Source of the DNA: Pirellulales bacterium
GTDB lineage: Bacteria; Planctomycetota; Planctomycetia; Pirellulales; Thermoguttaceae
DNA length: 64,000 nt
NCBI GenBank assembly: GCA_020846145.1
Contig: JADLEL010000007.1
Span: 1-64,000 of the forward strand
Direction: 5' to 3'
The number at the start of each line of letters is the position of its first letter. The stretch's first letter is position 1. Under the pieces are notes generated by a model that saw only the letters and a program-made list of their open reading frames with translations, did not search any database and was not told the DNA's origin. Position numbers and translations under genes: made by a program. This document shows positions 26,163 to 35,306 of the stretch, piece by piece.

Positions 26163-26330
26163 GATGCACCAGTTAGAGGAAAAACAAGTAGGAAAGTTAT
26201 CGGAACCTAATGGTTCGACAACCGTAACATGAGAGGTTGTTGGGATGGCAGTTGCACTGCCATCCCTGGGGCGACAGTTCAACTATCGTTCCAACATGAA
26301 CCTGTCAAATTGTATTTGTCGGACCACTAA

Positions 26331-26432
26331 CCGGGATTATTCATAAACATTGTAGATGCGGCATCCTGCCGTATTTTAGGCAAAAGCGGCAAGATGCCGC
26401 TTCTACAAATCGCTTCCATGAATAATCCGGGC
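26331..26432. repeat. Nested palindromic element
   Basis: Outer arms CCGGGATTATTCAT (26331-26344) and ATGAATAATCCGGG (26419-26432); inner arms TGTAGATGCGGCATCCTGCC (26351-26370) and its inverted copy (26388-26407). Whole element 102 bp, no coding content, between fliD and fliC. Confidence 0.85.
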
Positions 26433-26595
26433 TAATCCTCCGCTTCGGAGATAATCGGCAAATAACCGGGGTGAAGTTTAGGGATTCGGCGCAAGATGGG
26501 CGATTTGTTGGGGACGAATCAATAAAGTGGATTTCGCTCCGGCGCAACGACGAAGACGGCCAAGATGCCCTCGGCTCCCGCGCAATCGATCGTGC

Positions 26596-26637
26596 AACAA
26601 ACAAACCGGTCCGCCTCGAGTTTGGAGACGGACCGGT
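26596..26637 (-). terminator. Rho-independent terminator of fliC
   Basis: ACCGGTCCG (minus 26637-26629) pairs perfectly over 9 bp with CGGACCGGT (26613-26605), followed on the minus strand by TTTGTTTGTT. It lies 30 bp after the flagellin stop. Confidence 0.85.
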
Positions 26638-26667
26638 GGATTACGCGAGCGGCGAGCGAGCGCGTCC

Positions 26668-28449
26668 CTATTGTAGCAGGGCGAGCACGTTCTCGGGATT
26701 CTTATTGGCGATCTGCAAGACCTTCATGCCCGATTGGGTAAGGATTTGGGCGCGGGTTAGGTTGGCGGTTTCCGCGGCGAAATCGGCGTCCGTGATGGTG
26801 CTTTGGGCGCTCGAAAGGGCCTGCACGGTGTTGGTCAACGTGGCGATGTTCGCCTTGACGGTCGTTTTCTGGAACGCGCCCAACTGGCCGCGCAGCATCG
26901 TAACTTGATTGATGGCCTGATCGACGATGTTGGCGGCGAGCGAGGGATTGGTGGCCAAATCGGCATTGCTGCCTTTCTTCAATTGATACAACCAGCCGGC
27001 GGTTCCGCCGAGGTGCCCGGTATCCGTGCTTTGGATTCCCATGCGGGTCTGTTGGCTGGAAATGACGTTCGGTCCGAGTTGGAACAACGCGCCGCCGCCG
27101 GTAATGGTGAAGCTGAAAGTGCTGCCGTTGGCCAAGCCGGCGGCAACCGTGGCGGTCATGTTCAGCGTGCCGGTATTGACCGAAAGGGTGTTGCCGTTGC
27201 CGGCGGCGTTAATGCCGTTCACCTTGGCGACGACATCGGTGCCCGCGGCATACGTTGCGCTGAGACCGGAAGCGAAAGTGCCGCCGACGCCTTCGGAACC
27301 CGGAATGACTTCGACTTTGACCGTGCCGACCTTGCCGTAATCGACGGATTTGAAGCGGAGGACGTTGGCCGCGTCCGGAGCGAGGCCGAAAGTGGCGATA
27401 ACGCCGATGGCGTCGGACGCGGCATTGATCGCGTCGCGAATTTGGGTGCCCGTGGTTCCGGCTTTGAATTGGAATACCTGGGAACCTTTATTGCCGGCGA
27501 CCGAGAACGACACGTCGGCGACGAGGCCGCCCGAATCGGAACCGCCGATGAGATTTTGCGGCGTGAAGGTCAAGTTGTCCACTCCGAAGGACCACTGGGT
27601 TGCGGTGCCGGTAACGGCGAAGACGCCGCCGCCGCCCGCCGCTTCGATGGCGGTTTCCAAGTTCGCGTAGGTGGTGTTGGCCGTGCTGCTGACCTGCACG
27701 GTCAAGACTTTCGCCGTGGAGTCGTAGGTGGCGACGGGAGTCGCCGCCGCGACGCTCGCGTTTTGGACGATGTTGATACGGGTGCCGTTCATGGCCGAAC
27801 CGGCCACGGCGGCGGTAATCGTGAGGGTGCCCGTGGCCAATGTCCACGAGGAGGCCGCCGCGATCGATCCGGCGGTGGAAATCGTGTTGGTAAGCGTGCC
27901 TTGAGTGGCCGCCGTGGTGAGCGTAGCGCTCACGGTCATGCTGCCGGTCGTGCCCAAGTTGGCCTGTTGGATGTTGGAGGTAACCACGTTGGTGGGATTC
28001 GTCCAGGAGCCGGTAATGAAGCCCAGCGAGCCGTCGAGCAAGTTCTTGCCCTGGAACGCCGTGGTTTGGGCGATGCGGTTGATGGCCTCCAAGGAGGAAT
28101 CGACCACCGACTGATTCGCCGCGATTTGATCCGCGCTCATGTTGGCGGTGTTCGCCGATTGGGTGGCCAAACCGCGGATGTCCTTGAGCAAGGAACTGAT
28201 TTGCGACAAGGCGCTGTCGGCCGTGTTGATCATCTGATCGGCCGATTGGCTGTTGGTGATCGCCTGGTTCGTGTTGTGGATGCTGCTTTTCAGTATTTCA
28301 CCGGCGATCAGGCCGGCGGGATCGTCCGCCCCGGTGTTGATCCGCATACCGGTGCTCAACCGTGTCAAAGCGGTTTGCAACTGTTCGTTGGATCGCGCCA
28401 GACTGTTCTGGGCAGTGAGAGAACTGACGTTCGTGTTGATACGGGTCAT
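26668..28449 (-). CDS. fliC: Flagellin
   Basis: 593 residues. The D0/D1 ends are canonical: MTRINTNVSSLTAQNSLARS, LSTGMRINTGADDPAGLIAG and NQSVVDSSLEAINRIAQTTA at the N-terminus; TLTNTVQALSSAQSTITDAD and ANLTRAQILTQSGMKVLQIA at the C-terminus. The surface-exposed middle (about 145-490) is a Thr/Ala/Gly-rich beta region. One segment (residues 206-270, with NGTRINIVQN and YDSTAKVLTVQV) is the same module found four times in FlgL here. Only one flagellin gene is in the window. The leader has AAAGG 9 nt before ATG, partly inside a short CCTTT-ATG-AAAGG hairpin. A terminator follows. Confidence 0.95.
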   Translation of the reverse strand: MTRINTNVSSLTAQNSLARSNEQLQTALTRLSTGMRINTGADDPAGLIAGEILKSSIHNTNQAITNSQSADQMINTADSALSQISSLLKDIRGLATQSANTANMSADQIAANQSVVDSSLEAINRIAQTTAFQGKNLLDGSLGFITGSWTNPTNVVTSNIQQANLGTTGSMTVSATLTTAATQGTLTNTISTAGSIAAASSWTLATGTLTITAAVAGSAMNGTRINIVQNASVAAATPVATYDSTAKVLTVQVSSTANTTYANLETAIEAAGGGGVFAVTGTATQWSFGVDNLTFTPQNLIGGSDSGGLVADVSFSVAGNKGSQVFQFKAGTTGTQIRDAINAASDAIGVIATFGLAPDAANVLRFKSVDYGKVGTVKVEVIPGSEGVGGTFASGLSATYAAGTDVVAKVNGINAAGNGNTLSVNTGTLNMTATVAAGLANGSTFSFTITGGGALFQLGPNVISSQQTRMGIQSTDTGHLGGTAGWLYQLKKGSNADLATNPSLAANIVDQAINQVTMLRGQLGAFQKTTVKANIATLTNTVQALSSAQSTITDADFAAETANLTRAQILTQSGMKVLQIANKNPENVLALLQ

Positions 28450-29090
28450 GCGAAAACGCCTTTCATAAAGGATTTACGTTCAAGCTACACCGGAGGGCAG
28501 GGAGATCACGATCCAGGCGAGCTTTGCCACCTACCGCATTTCTTTGGTGATGCGCGGGGGCAGCGTCGTTGAGGTTGTGGGTTACTCCATAAGGAACATT
28601 TGGATCGTAGCGCATGGCCGGCAGCCGGGCATCAACCGCCCGGTTTTCACGCGGGCAGCCGCAATCGGCCGCGACTTTGCGCTAAGACTTATCGAAAACT
28701 ATCGACTTGGCAAACTGGACGCTATAGGCAAAATGAAAAACATTGGATATTTTTTTCCCAAATGCTCTCTTTACAAAAAAAACTCGGCACGATCATTACA
28801 AAACGAAAGCAAAACCCACTCCGTGAACCCGATAGCTGAATACGGTGCCCATATAGACAATACATCCGTTAAGACTATTCGTCATCAAGGAGTTCTGGCT
28901 GTCGCAGAGCGAATAGATATGCCGGAAAGACATCCGCCAAAGCGAAAGATCGGAGTTGGAACGAGAAGTGAAACTGTGGATTATGACGATCTTTCCGTCT
29001 TTCACTGCTCGATGGTTGCCGACGTCTATCCGTCAACCGTACTGATGTATCCCTTCTGAGTTTAATTGAGAGGGCGAATCCCGTCGGCAA
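28450..29090. other. Long gap between csrA and fliC
   Basis: 640 bp with no gene I can support; open frames here lack family features. It presumably contains the fliC promoter and a long leader. I looked for sigma-28 (TAAA-N15-GCCGATAA) and sigma-54 boxes on the minus strand and found no convincing match. Confidence 0.5.
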
Positions 29091-29282
29091 TTAGGCATTG
29101 AGTTGGCGGGAATTGCGATTTTCTCTCTGAATCGCCTCATAAACTTCCTGCCGATGCACGGGAATTTCACTGGGAGCTACGATGCCCAGCCGGACCTTGT
29201 CGCCGCGGATGTCAACGATCGTTACGACGACCTTGTCGCCGATGATGATGCTCTCGTCTCGTTGCCGGGATAAAACAAGCAT
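29091..29282 (-). CDS. csrA: Carbon storage regulator CsrA
   Basis: 63 residues from ATG 29282, with a strong AAAGGAG Shine-Dalgarno just upstream. The whole CsrA fold is present: [54 protein letters not shown]. The dimer binds GGA-containing hairpins in mRNA leaders to block translation. In bacteria with flagellin-linked csrA (for example Bacillus) it represses flagellin synthesis and is antagonised by FliW; fliW is not seen here. Its position directly upstream of fliC on the same strand suggests the same target. Confidence 0.95.
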   Translation of the reverse strand: MLVLSRQRDESIIIGDKVVVTIVDIRGDKVRLGIVAPSEIPVHRQEVYEAIQRENRNSRQLNA

Positions 29283-29726
29283 CGCCAACTCCTTTCCGAT
29301 ACTACAACATGAAATACTGGTTGTCTGCGGAATATATATCGGACAGCGCAAAAGAGGATATGTAAATAATTTACAGAATATACGCAAACATGAACGAGAT
29401 TCTCTACGTACAATCAGGCAATTTACGCTAAATTACCAGCTTTGTCTTACCGGCTTAATCGGTGGATCGATCGGCGGTTATTGCGCGAGGACTCGGCAAG
29501 TTCCGCATCTTGGAATCAACCATCCGGAACCTCGGTATTCACGTCTTGAGGAAAATCATTTCGGTAACCTCCTTCTAAACAACAACTTAACGCCGTTCGT
29601 GAAAAAAACGCGGTCGAACCCGACTCATCGGCACGACGCTTGCTAGAAGGCGGCTGCACGGAATACAGCCACTGATCGGGAGTTGTAAAAACAAAATTGA
29701 TCGCAACCATCCTTGAATTGTGAACC
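29283..29726. other. Divergent control region between csrA and flgF
   Basis: About 440 bp, AT-rich toward csrA. It contains the sigma-54 promoter of the flgF operon. On the csrA side no promoter is assigned. Confidence 0.6.
29629..29644 (+). promoter_or_regulatory. Sigma-54 promoter of the flgF operon
   Basis: CGGCACGACGCTTGCT matches the TGGCACG-N4-TTGCW consensus with GG at 29630-29631 and GC at 29642-29643, the obligatory 12-bp offset. The predicted start is near 29655, about 70 bp before flgF. It implies RpoN and an enhancer-binding protein control the rod, ring and hook-junction genes. Confidence 0.65.
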
Positions 29727-30482
29727 ATGCCCTACGGATTGTACATTTCGGCGGAAGGCGCAAACGCCCAATCGATGAAGTTGGAGGCCATTTCCAACAA
29801 TTTGGCGAATGTCGATACCGTGGGCTTCAAGCGCGAACTGGCGATTTTCCAGGCACGCTACGCGGAAGCGATCGCCGGCGGCGCGGTCGTGCCGGGCACC
29901 GGCGCGTTGGAAGACCTCGGCGGCGGGGTGGAGGTTAAGGGTACGAAGACCGATTTTTCCGCGGGACCGCTGAAAAACACGAAGAATCCCGGCGACCTGG
30001 CGATCTCCGGCGAGGGATTTTTTCAAGTTCAAAAAGGGGAGGAAAAGTATTTAACCCGAGCGGGAAATTTTCAAGTTACCGCCCGCGGCGAATTGATCAC
30101 CCCGCAAGGTTACCCGGTGTTGAACGACTCCGGCCAGCCGGTAGTGCTCAACCCCGACGAAAAGACCTTTGAAATCAACGATGCCGGCGAACTCATGCAA
30201 AAGGGGAGCAGTCCGCAAAAGCTGGCGCTCGTCAAGCCGGAGTCGCTCGCCGACCTCGTCAAGCAGGGCGAGAACTTGTTCCGCTGCCCTACGGAGGTGC
30301 AGCCGGTTCCCGACGGCCAGCGGCGGGTCGCCGCCGGCTTTTTGGAAGGCTCGGCGGTGAAGCCCGCCTTGGAAATGACCGCCATGATCGAAGCCTCCCG
30401 CATCTTCGAGGCCAACGTGAACATGATCAAGACCCAGGATCAAACGCTGGGTTCGCTCATCAGTCAAGTGCTGCGCGTGTGA
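29727..30482 (+). CDS. flgF: Flagellar basal-body rod protein FlgF
   Basis: 251 residues. The N-terminal rod motif MPYGLYISAEGANAQSMKLE, AISNNLANVDTVGFKRE and the C-terminal ALEMTAMIEASRIFEANVNM frame a central domain with GEGFFQVQKGEEKYLTRAGN. The order (before flgG), the length and the less regular N-terminus identify it as FlgF, a proximal rod component. It is exported by the flagellar type III system; no signal peptide. First gene behind the sigma-54 promoter. Confidence 0.9.
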   Translation: MPYGLYISAEGANAQSMKLEAISNNLANVDTVGFKRELAIFQARYAEAIAGGAVVPGTGALEDLGGGVEVKGTKTDFSAGPLKNTKNPGDLAISGEGFFQVQKGEEKYLTRAGNFQVTARGELITPQGYPVLNDSGQPVVLNPDEKTFEINDAGELMQKGSSPQKLALVKPESLADLVKQGENLFRCPTEVQPVPDGQRRVAAGFLEGSAVKPALEMTAMIEASRIFEANVNMIKTQDQTLGSLISQVLRV

Positions 30483-30561
30483 ACATAAAATATCAAAAGA
30501 TGGATGATGGAGTCGAAAGGTTTTCAAGCGGTTCATTGCGAAGCCGCAAGCGGCTTTCACT

Positions 30562-30608
30562 CATCATTCATCACTCATCATTCATCATTCCCTAATCCCC
30601 AATCCCTT
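30562..30608. repeat. Heptamer array (TCATCAT then TAATCCC)
   Basis: Four or more TCATCAT-type units followed by CTAATCC-type units just before flgG. Confidence 0.75.
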
Positions 30609-30616
30609 CTCCCGCC

Positions 30617-31423
30617 ATGACTATTCAAGCCCTCTACACCGCCGCGACCGGTCTGAATGCGATGGAAACGAAGTTGGACGTGATCGCCAACAATCTCGCC
30701 AACATGGAGACCACGGCGTATAAAAAAGACCGCGCGAATTTCGAGGACCTGTTCTATCGGCACGAAAGGCTTCCCGGCGCCCAAGATTCGGCCGGGCAAT
30801 ACACGCCGATGGGCATCGCCATCGGCCTGGGCGTGCGGACCCAGAGCATTCAGAGCGATTTCGTGCAAGGCGCCTTCAAGCAAACCGGCAACAAGCTCGA
30901 TATCGCCATCGACGGACCGGGATTCCTGCAAGTGCAGAATCCCACCGACAACACCACGGTTTACTGCCGCGCCGGCAATTTGTCGAAAAACTCCAACGGG
31001 CAGCTCGTCATCGGATCGGCGAGCACCGGACGGCTGCTGGAGCCGCCGATTCAAATTCCCCAAGACGCCACCGATATCCTCATCAGTCCCGAAGGCCAGG
31101 TTTCCGTGCAGCAGCCGGGGAATCCCCAGTTGCAGGTCGTCGGCCAGATTCAATTGGCTATTTTCATCAATCCGCAGGGCCTGATCAAGCTGGGCGAAAA
31201 CCTCTACCAGGAGAGCGACGGCTCCGGTCCGCCGACGCAAAGCAACCCCGGCCAGAACGGCGTGGGCACCTTGCAGCAAAGCATGTTGGAACTCTCGAAC
31301 GTCGAACCGGCCAACGAGTTGATCGACATGATCACCACGCAGCGCGCCTTCGAGTTGAATTCCAAAGCCATTCATACGGGCGACGAAATGCTGCAAATCG
31401 TCGCGAATTTGAAGCGAATATAA
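30617..31423 (+). CDS. flgG: Flagellar basal-body rod protein FlgG
   Basis: 268 residues, typical of the distal rod protein. N-terminal TIQALYTAATGLNAMETKLD, VIANNLANMETTAYKKDRAN, then FEDLFYRHERLPGAQDSAGQ with the FlgG-specific loop, VRTQSIQSDFVQGAFKQTGN, and C-terminal MLELSNVEPANELIDMITTQ, RAFELNSKAIHTGDEMLQIV. It forms the distal rod that passes through the P and L rings encoded just downstream. Confidence 0.96.
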   Translation: MTIQALYTAATGLNAMETKLDVIANNLANMETTAYKKDRANFEDLFYRHERLPGAQDSAGQYTPMGIAIGLGVRTQSIQSDFVQGAFKQTGNKLDIAIDGPGFLQVQNPTDNTTVYCRAGNLSKNSNGQLVIGSASTGRLLEPPIQIPQDATDILISPEGQVSVQQPGNPQLQVVGQIQLAIFINPQGLIKLGENLYQESDGSGPPTQSNPGQNGVGTLQQSMLELSNVEPANELIDMITTQRAFELNSKAIHTGDEMLQIVANLKRI

Positions 31424-31472
31424 GCGGAGTTTAGCCGCCGCGTCCACGCGGGGGCGATACGGGGATCACTCG

Positions 31473-32492
31473 ATGAACCACCTCTTTCGAATAATCCTGA
31501 TGATCGCGGCCACGTTCGCCGTCGCCGTTTCGGCGCGGACGGCGGAATTGCGGTTGCATCAGCAATGCACGCCGACGAGTTCCCTGGTTACGCTGGGCGA
31601 TTTGGCGGAAATTATCGCCGCCGACGCGGGGGAAGCCGAGAGCCTCAAGCGGATCGATTTGTTCCCCGCGCCCGCTAGCGATCGCCCGCGCGTGCTGCGC
31701 GTGAGAGAATTGCAGGACCTGCTGGCGCTGCGGGGCGTGAACTTGGCCGCGCATCGGTTTTCCGGCGCGGCGCAAGTGCAAATCGTCTCCGAAAACCGCC
31801 GCGCCGATCCTCCCGAACAACCGCTTAACGAACACGCCGCAAAGCGCGCGCAACGCCGCGTTCAAGAGGCAATCCTTGCCTACTTGAAGATTCAATCGCC
31901 GACCGGTCGGCCTCCCGTTTTGCAGTTCGATTTGACCGCCGCGCAGCAGCGCACCGCGGCGAACTTCTCCCTGCCGATAACGGTTCGCGGCGGCAATCCG
32001 CCCTGGAGCGGCGTGCAACGGTTTGAAGTCTCGATCGCGGGCGGCGACGGCCGGACGGATTTTCCGCTCGACGTTCGCGTGCGGATGCCGTCGCTGGTGG
32101 TGGCGGCCTTGCACGCCTTGCCGCGCGGCGCGATCGTCCAAGCGGCCGACGTGACGTTAGTACATGGCGATCCGCGCGACGAGGGCGAGAACGGCGCGTT
32201 CCGCGCGGTGGAGGAAGTAGTAGGTAAACAGACCACGAAGACCATCGTGGAGGGGAAAGTCCTCGCGCCCGACGCCGTAAAGGCGCCGCTCATGGTTCGC
32301 CGCGGCGACGTGGTTACGGTTTACGCGAAAGCGGCGGGAATCCGCATCCACACCACCGCGCGGGCGAAAGACGACGGCGCGCTCGGCGATCTGGTGGCCG
32401 TCGAATCGCTCGCCGACCGCAAGTCGTTCACCGCGCGCGTCTGCGGGCCGCGCGAGACCGAAGTGTTCGCCCAAGCCGCCAGGGCGGAGTGA
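31473..32492 (+). CDS. flgA: Flagella basal-body P-ring formation protein FlgA
   Basis: 339 residues, longer than the E. coli protein (219) because of an N-terminal extension with repeats of the same fold. It has a signal peptide (residues 1-23, MNHLFRIILMIAATFAVAVS) and acts in the periplasm as chaperone for FlgI polymerisation. The C-terminal half contains the SAF-type beta-clip: LPRGAIVQAADVTLVHGDPR, VVGKQTTKTIVEGKVLAPDA, VRRGDVVTVYAKAAGIRIHT. A REP-like CCGCGTCCACGCGGGGG hairpin lies in the 50-bp gap upstream. Confidence 0.9.
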   Translation: MNHLFRIILMIAATFAVAVSARTAELRLHQQCTPTSSLVTLGDLAEIIAADAGEAESLKRIDLFPAPASDRPRVLRVRELQDLLALRGVNLAAHRFSGAAQVQIVSENRRADPPEQPLNEHAAKRAQRRVQEAILAYLKIQSPTGRPPVLQFDLTAAQQRTAANFSLPITVRGGNPPWSGVQRFEVSIAGGDGRTDFPLDVRVRMPSLVVAALHALPRGAIVQAADVTLVHGDPRDEGENGAFRAVEEVVGKQTTKTIVEGKVLAPDAVKAPLMVRRGDVVTVYAKAAGIRIHTTARAKDDGALGDLVAVESLADRKSFTARVCGPRETEVFAQAARAE

Positions 32493-32496
32493 AGGC

Positions 32497-32537
32497 GCAG
32501 GGGATAGGGGATAGGGGATAGGGGATAGGGGATAGGA
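32497..32537. repeat. Heptamer array (GGGGATA)
   Basis: Five consecutive GGGGATA-type units between flgA and flgH. Confidence 0.85.
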
Positions 32538-32551
32538 AAAGCGAGAACTAA

Positions 32552-33292
32552 ATGAACAACAACATAAAAAATTATTTTGAGATCGATTCCGGCCGTAAGT
32601 CGTTCAATTTGCAATTTGAAATTTGCAATTTGAAATTTTCAATCATCATCGCGGCGATCGGTTTGACGCTCGCCTTCGCCGGCGAAAGTTTCGGCCAGAA
32701 TTCGAGCCTGCTCGGCCCGGAAAACCAAAGGCAGGGCCTGACGCTCGAACGTTCCTCCTGGACCTATCAAAAAGTGCTCGAAGCGCGGCCCATCGGCTTG
32801 AACGATCAGGTAACCGTCTTAGTCAACAATAAATCGGTCTTCATCAACGACGGGCAAATGGACCGCAAGAAGAACGGCTACGGCAGCCTGAAGCTCTCCG
32901 ATTGGATTTTGCTCAAGGGCTTTTCGGTGATTCCCGATCCGCAATCGGCGGGCGATCCGAAGATTCGCGGCGAAGTCGATAATAAACTTCGTTCCCAGGC
33001 GAATTTGGAAACCCGCGAGCAGTTGGAATTCAAAATCTCCTGCAAGGTGGTCGATATCCGCCCCAACGGCATCCTGGTGATCGAAGGCACCAACTTCGTG
33101 GAGAACAACGACGAGGTTTCGAATTACTCGCTCTCCGGCGAAATCCGCGCGGAGGACATCAAGCCCGACAACACCGTGCTCAGCTCGTCGATCGCCAGTT
33201 TGCGCATCAAAAAGTACGAAGAAGGCCACGTCCGCGACGGTTATCGGCGCGGCTGGATGTTAAAGTGGCTCGACAAGTATCAACCGTTTTAA
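32552..33292 (+). CDS. flgH: Flagellar L-ring protein FlgH
   Basis: 246 residues. The mature part is a clear FlgH: GLNDQVTVLVNNKSVFINDG, the segment RGEVDNKLRSQANLETREQL and the C-terminal RAEDIKPDNTVLSSSIASLR. It forms the outer-membrane ring. The N-terminus is odd: residues 20-32 (KSFNLQFEICNLKF) are encoded by a CAATTTG/GAAATTT heptamer array, followed by a hydrophobic IIIAAIGLTLAFAGESFGQ. FlgH is normally a lipoprotein with Cys right after the signal; no lipobox Cys is present. The start at ATG 32552 is the only one that includes the hydrophobic stretch. Confidence 0.88.
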   Translation: MNNNIKNYFEIDSGRKSFNLQFEICNLKFSIIIAAIGLTLAFAGESFGQNSSLLGPENQRQGLTLERSSWTYQKVLEARPIGLNDQVTVLVNNKSVFINDGQMDRKKNGYGSLKLSDWILLKGFSVIPDPQSAGDPKIRGEVDNKLRSQANLETREQLEFKISCKVVDIRPNGILVIEGTNFVENNDEVSNYSLSGEIRAEDIKPDNTVLSSSIASLRIKKYEEGHVRDGYRRGWMLKWLDKYQPF

Positions 33293-33297
33293 GAAGA

Positions 33298-33420
33298 AGG
33301 GGGAAGGCGGAAGGCGGAAGGCGGAAGGGGGAAAGAGTGATCGTTTTCGTCATTCGTCATTCGTTCTTCGTACTTCAACTTTCCGCCTTCCTCCTTCCTC
33401 CTTCCCCCTTTCCCTCACCT
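33298..33420. repeat. Inverted CGGAAGG heptamer pair
   Basis: GGGAAGGCGGAAGGCGGAAG... (33300-33335) faces TTCCGCCTTCCTCCTTCCTC... (33382-33417); flgI starts 4 bases later. Confidence 0.88.
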
Positions 33421-33423
33421 CCC

Positions 33424-34539
33424 ATGCAAGCCAAAAAACTGTTTACCATCGGCATCCTGATTCTTTTTGCGAGCGGCGTACTTTCGAGGGCGGCCGCGGC
33501 GCACACTTCCATCAAAAACATTTGCCGGCTCAAGGGTCAGGAAGAAAACACGCTGCAAGGAGTGGGCATCGTGGTCGGCTTGAAGGGATCGGGCGACGGG
33601 GGCAACTTTTTGCCCACCCTGCGAAGCGTGGAAAAAATCATGAAGGTGATGGGCGATCCCACCACGATGAAGGAGATCAAGGACGCGAAAAACGTGGCCC
33701 TGGTGACGGTGACGGCCACGATCCCCGCCGCCGGCGCGCGGCAGGGCGACAAGATCGATTGCGTGGTTAGCTCCCTCGGCTCGTGCAAGAGCCTGGCCGG
33801 CGGCCGGTTGTTCCTCACGGCGATGATCGGGCCGGACCCCAAGAATCCGCGGGTTTACGCGATGTCCGAAGGGCCGATCACCCTCGACGATTCGGCGACG
33901 CCCACCACCGGCCGCGTATTCCAAGGCTGCCGTTTGGAAGAGGAGTTCATGAATCTCTTCTTCCAGGACAATAAAATCACCTTGGTTTTGGACAAGTATC
34001 ACGCCGATTTCCAAGTCGCCAGAGACGTGGCGAACACCATCAATAACCACCTTTCTTCCTCGGGCAGAATTGCCGGCGATGCGAACGCCGAGACCGTCGA
34101 TAAGTCGGACGCGAAAGCGAATTTCGCCAAGGCGCTCAATCCGGTGAACGTCGAGGTGGCGATTCCCCCCGCCTACGCCGACGATCCGGTGGATTTCGCC
34201 GCGCTGGTGCTGGGATTGCCGCTGCTCGAACCGAAGAGCGTCCCCCGCGTGGTCATCAACGAGCGGTCGGGGAGCATTGTGATCAGCGGCGACGTGGAAA
34301 TCGGCGCCGTCGCCGTGACGCACAAGAATATCGTGATCGAAACCGCCGAAGCCCCCTACGCCAAGCGTTTCGTGGGGCTCGATCCGTCCGATCCCACTCC
34401 GCAAAATCCGACAAATCCGAAACTGAAGGCCCTGGTCGAAGCCCTGAACGCCTTGCACGTTGCCGCGCCGGACATCATCGATATCATCAAAGGCTTGGAT
34501 AAGAATGGAAAACTGTACGCGCAGTTGGTCATTGAGTAG
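33424..34539 (+). CDS. flgI: Flagellar P-ring protein FlgI
   Basis: 371 residues, the usual length. Signal peptide at 1-26 ([20 protein letters not shown]). Signature blocks: [71 protein letters not shown], and a C-terminal [38 protein letters not shown]. It assembles into the periplasmic P ring around the rod. Start ATG 33424, directly after the heptamer pair. Confidence 0.96.
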   Translation: MQAKKLFTIGILILFASGVLSRAAAAHTSIKNICRLKGQEENTLQGVGIVVGLKGSGDGGNFLPTLRSVEKIMKVMGDPTTMKEIKDAKNVALVTVTATIPAAGARQGDKIDCVVSSLGSCKSLAGGRLFLTAMIGPDPKNPRVYAMSEGPITLDDSATPTTGRVFQGCRLEEEFMNLFFQDNKITLVLDKYHADFQVARDVANTINNHLSSSGRIAGDANAETVDKSDAKANFAKALNPVNVEVAIPPAYADDPVDFAALVLGLPLLEPKSVPRVVINERSGSIVISGDVEIGAVAVTHKNIVIETAEAPYAKRFVGLDPSDPTPQNPTNPKLKALVEALNALHVAAPDIIDIIKGLDKNGKLYAQLVIE

Positions 34540-34816
<277 letters not shown>

Positions 34817-34824
34817 AAAAAAAC

Positions 34825-35139
34825 ATGAACGCCATCCTCCCCACTTCTCCGCTCACGAACGTCGCCGCGGTCGCGCCCGTATCGCAACCGGCGTTGCGCG
34901 GGAAAGATGAAACCGAATTGCGGCAAGCCTTCGACAGCTTCGTAGGCGAAACGTTTTTCGGACAGATGCTCAAGGCCATGCGGAAATCGGTCGGCAAACC
35001 GGCTTATTTTCACGGCGGACGCGGCGAAGAAATTTTCCAGGAGATGCTCGATCAAACCTTGGCCGAGGATATCGCCCGCGCCAGCGCCGATCAATTCACC
35101 GGGCCGATGTTCGAGTTGTTCACGATGCAAAGGAAATAG
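34825..35139 (+). CDS. flgJ: FlgJ-type rod-binding protein (short form)
   Basis: 104 residues containing only the rod-binding domain: [60 protein letters not shown]. The C-terminal peptidoglycan hydrolase domain of E. coli FlgJ is absent, as in many bacteria outside the gamma and beta classes, so a separate muramidase must open the wall. It follows flgI across a heptamer mosaic and starts after an AAAAAAA run with no Shine-Dalgarno. Confidence 0.9.
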   Translation: MNAILPTSPLTNVAAVAPVSQPALRGKDETELRQAFDSFVGETFFGQMLKAMRKSVGKPAYFHGGRGEEIFQEMLDQTLAEDIARASADQFTGPMFELFTMQRK

Positions 35140-35215
35140 TGGACAGTGGACAGTGGACAGTGGACAGTGGTCAGTGGTTAGTGGTCAGTGGTTAGTGGTC
35201 GGTAGGCGGTAGTTT
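35140..35215. repeat. Heptamer array (AGTGGAC/AGTGGTT)
   Basis: About ten AGTGGNN units directly after the flgJ stop. Confidence 0.88.
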
Positions 35216-35306
35216 GCAAGTTGCGTTTTCGTCATTTGTCATTTGAATTTCGTCAAAACTACTTTCTTCGACGCTAAAAAAAATTTAGGTATTACAAGGC
35301 TCTTCC

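Noticed and set aside
28680-28720. GATAA-like boxes on the minus strand as a sigma-28 promoter of fliC
   Set aside because: TTCGATAA and GTCGATAG do not have a TAAA box at the required 15-bp distance.
28787-28804. CGGCACGATCATTACA as a sigma-54 promoter
   Set aside because: The -12 element is TTACA instead of TTGCA and it points to no gene.
28544-29059. 171-codon plus-strand frame between fliC and csrA
   Set aside because: Composition is not that of a folded protein, there is no Shine-Dalgarno, and it lies across the expected promoter and leader of fliC.
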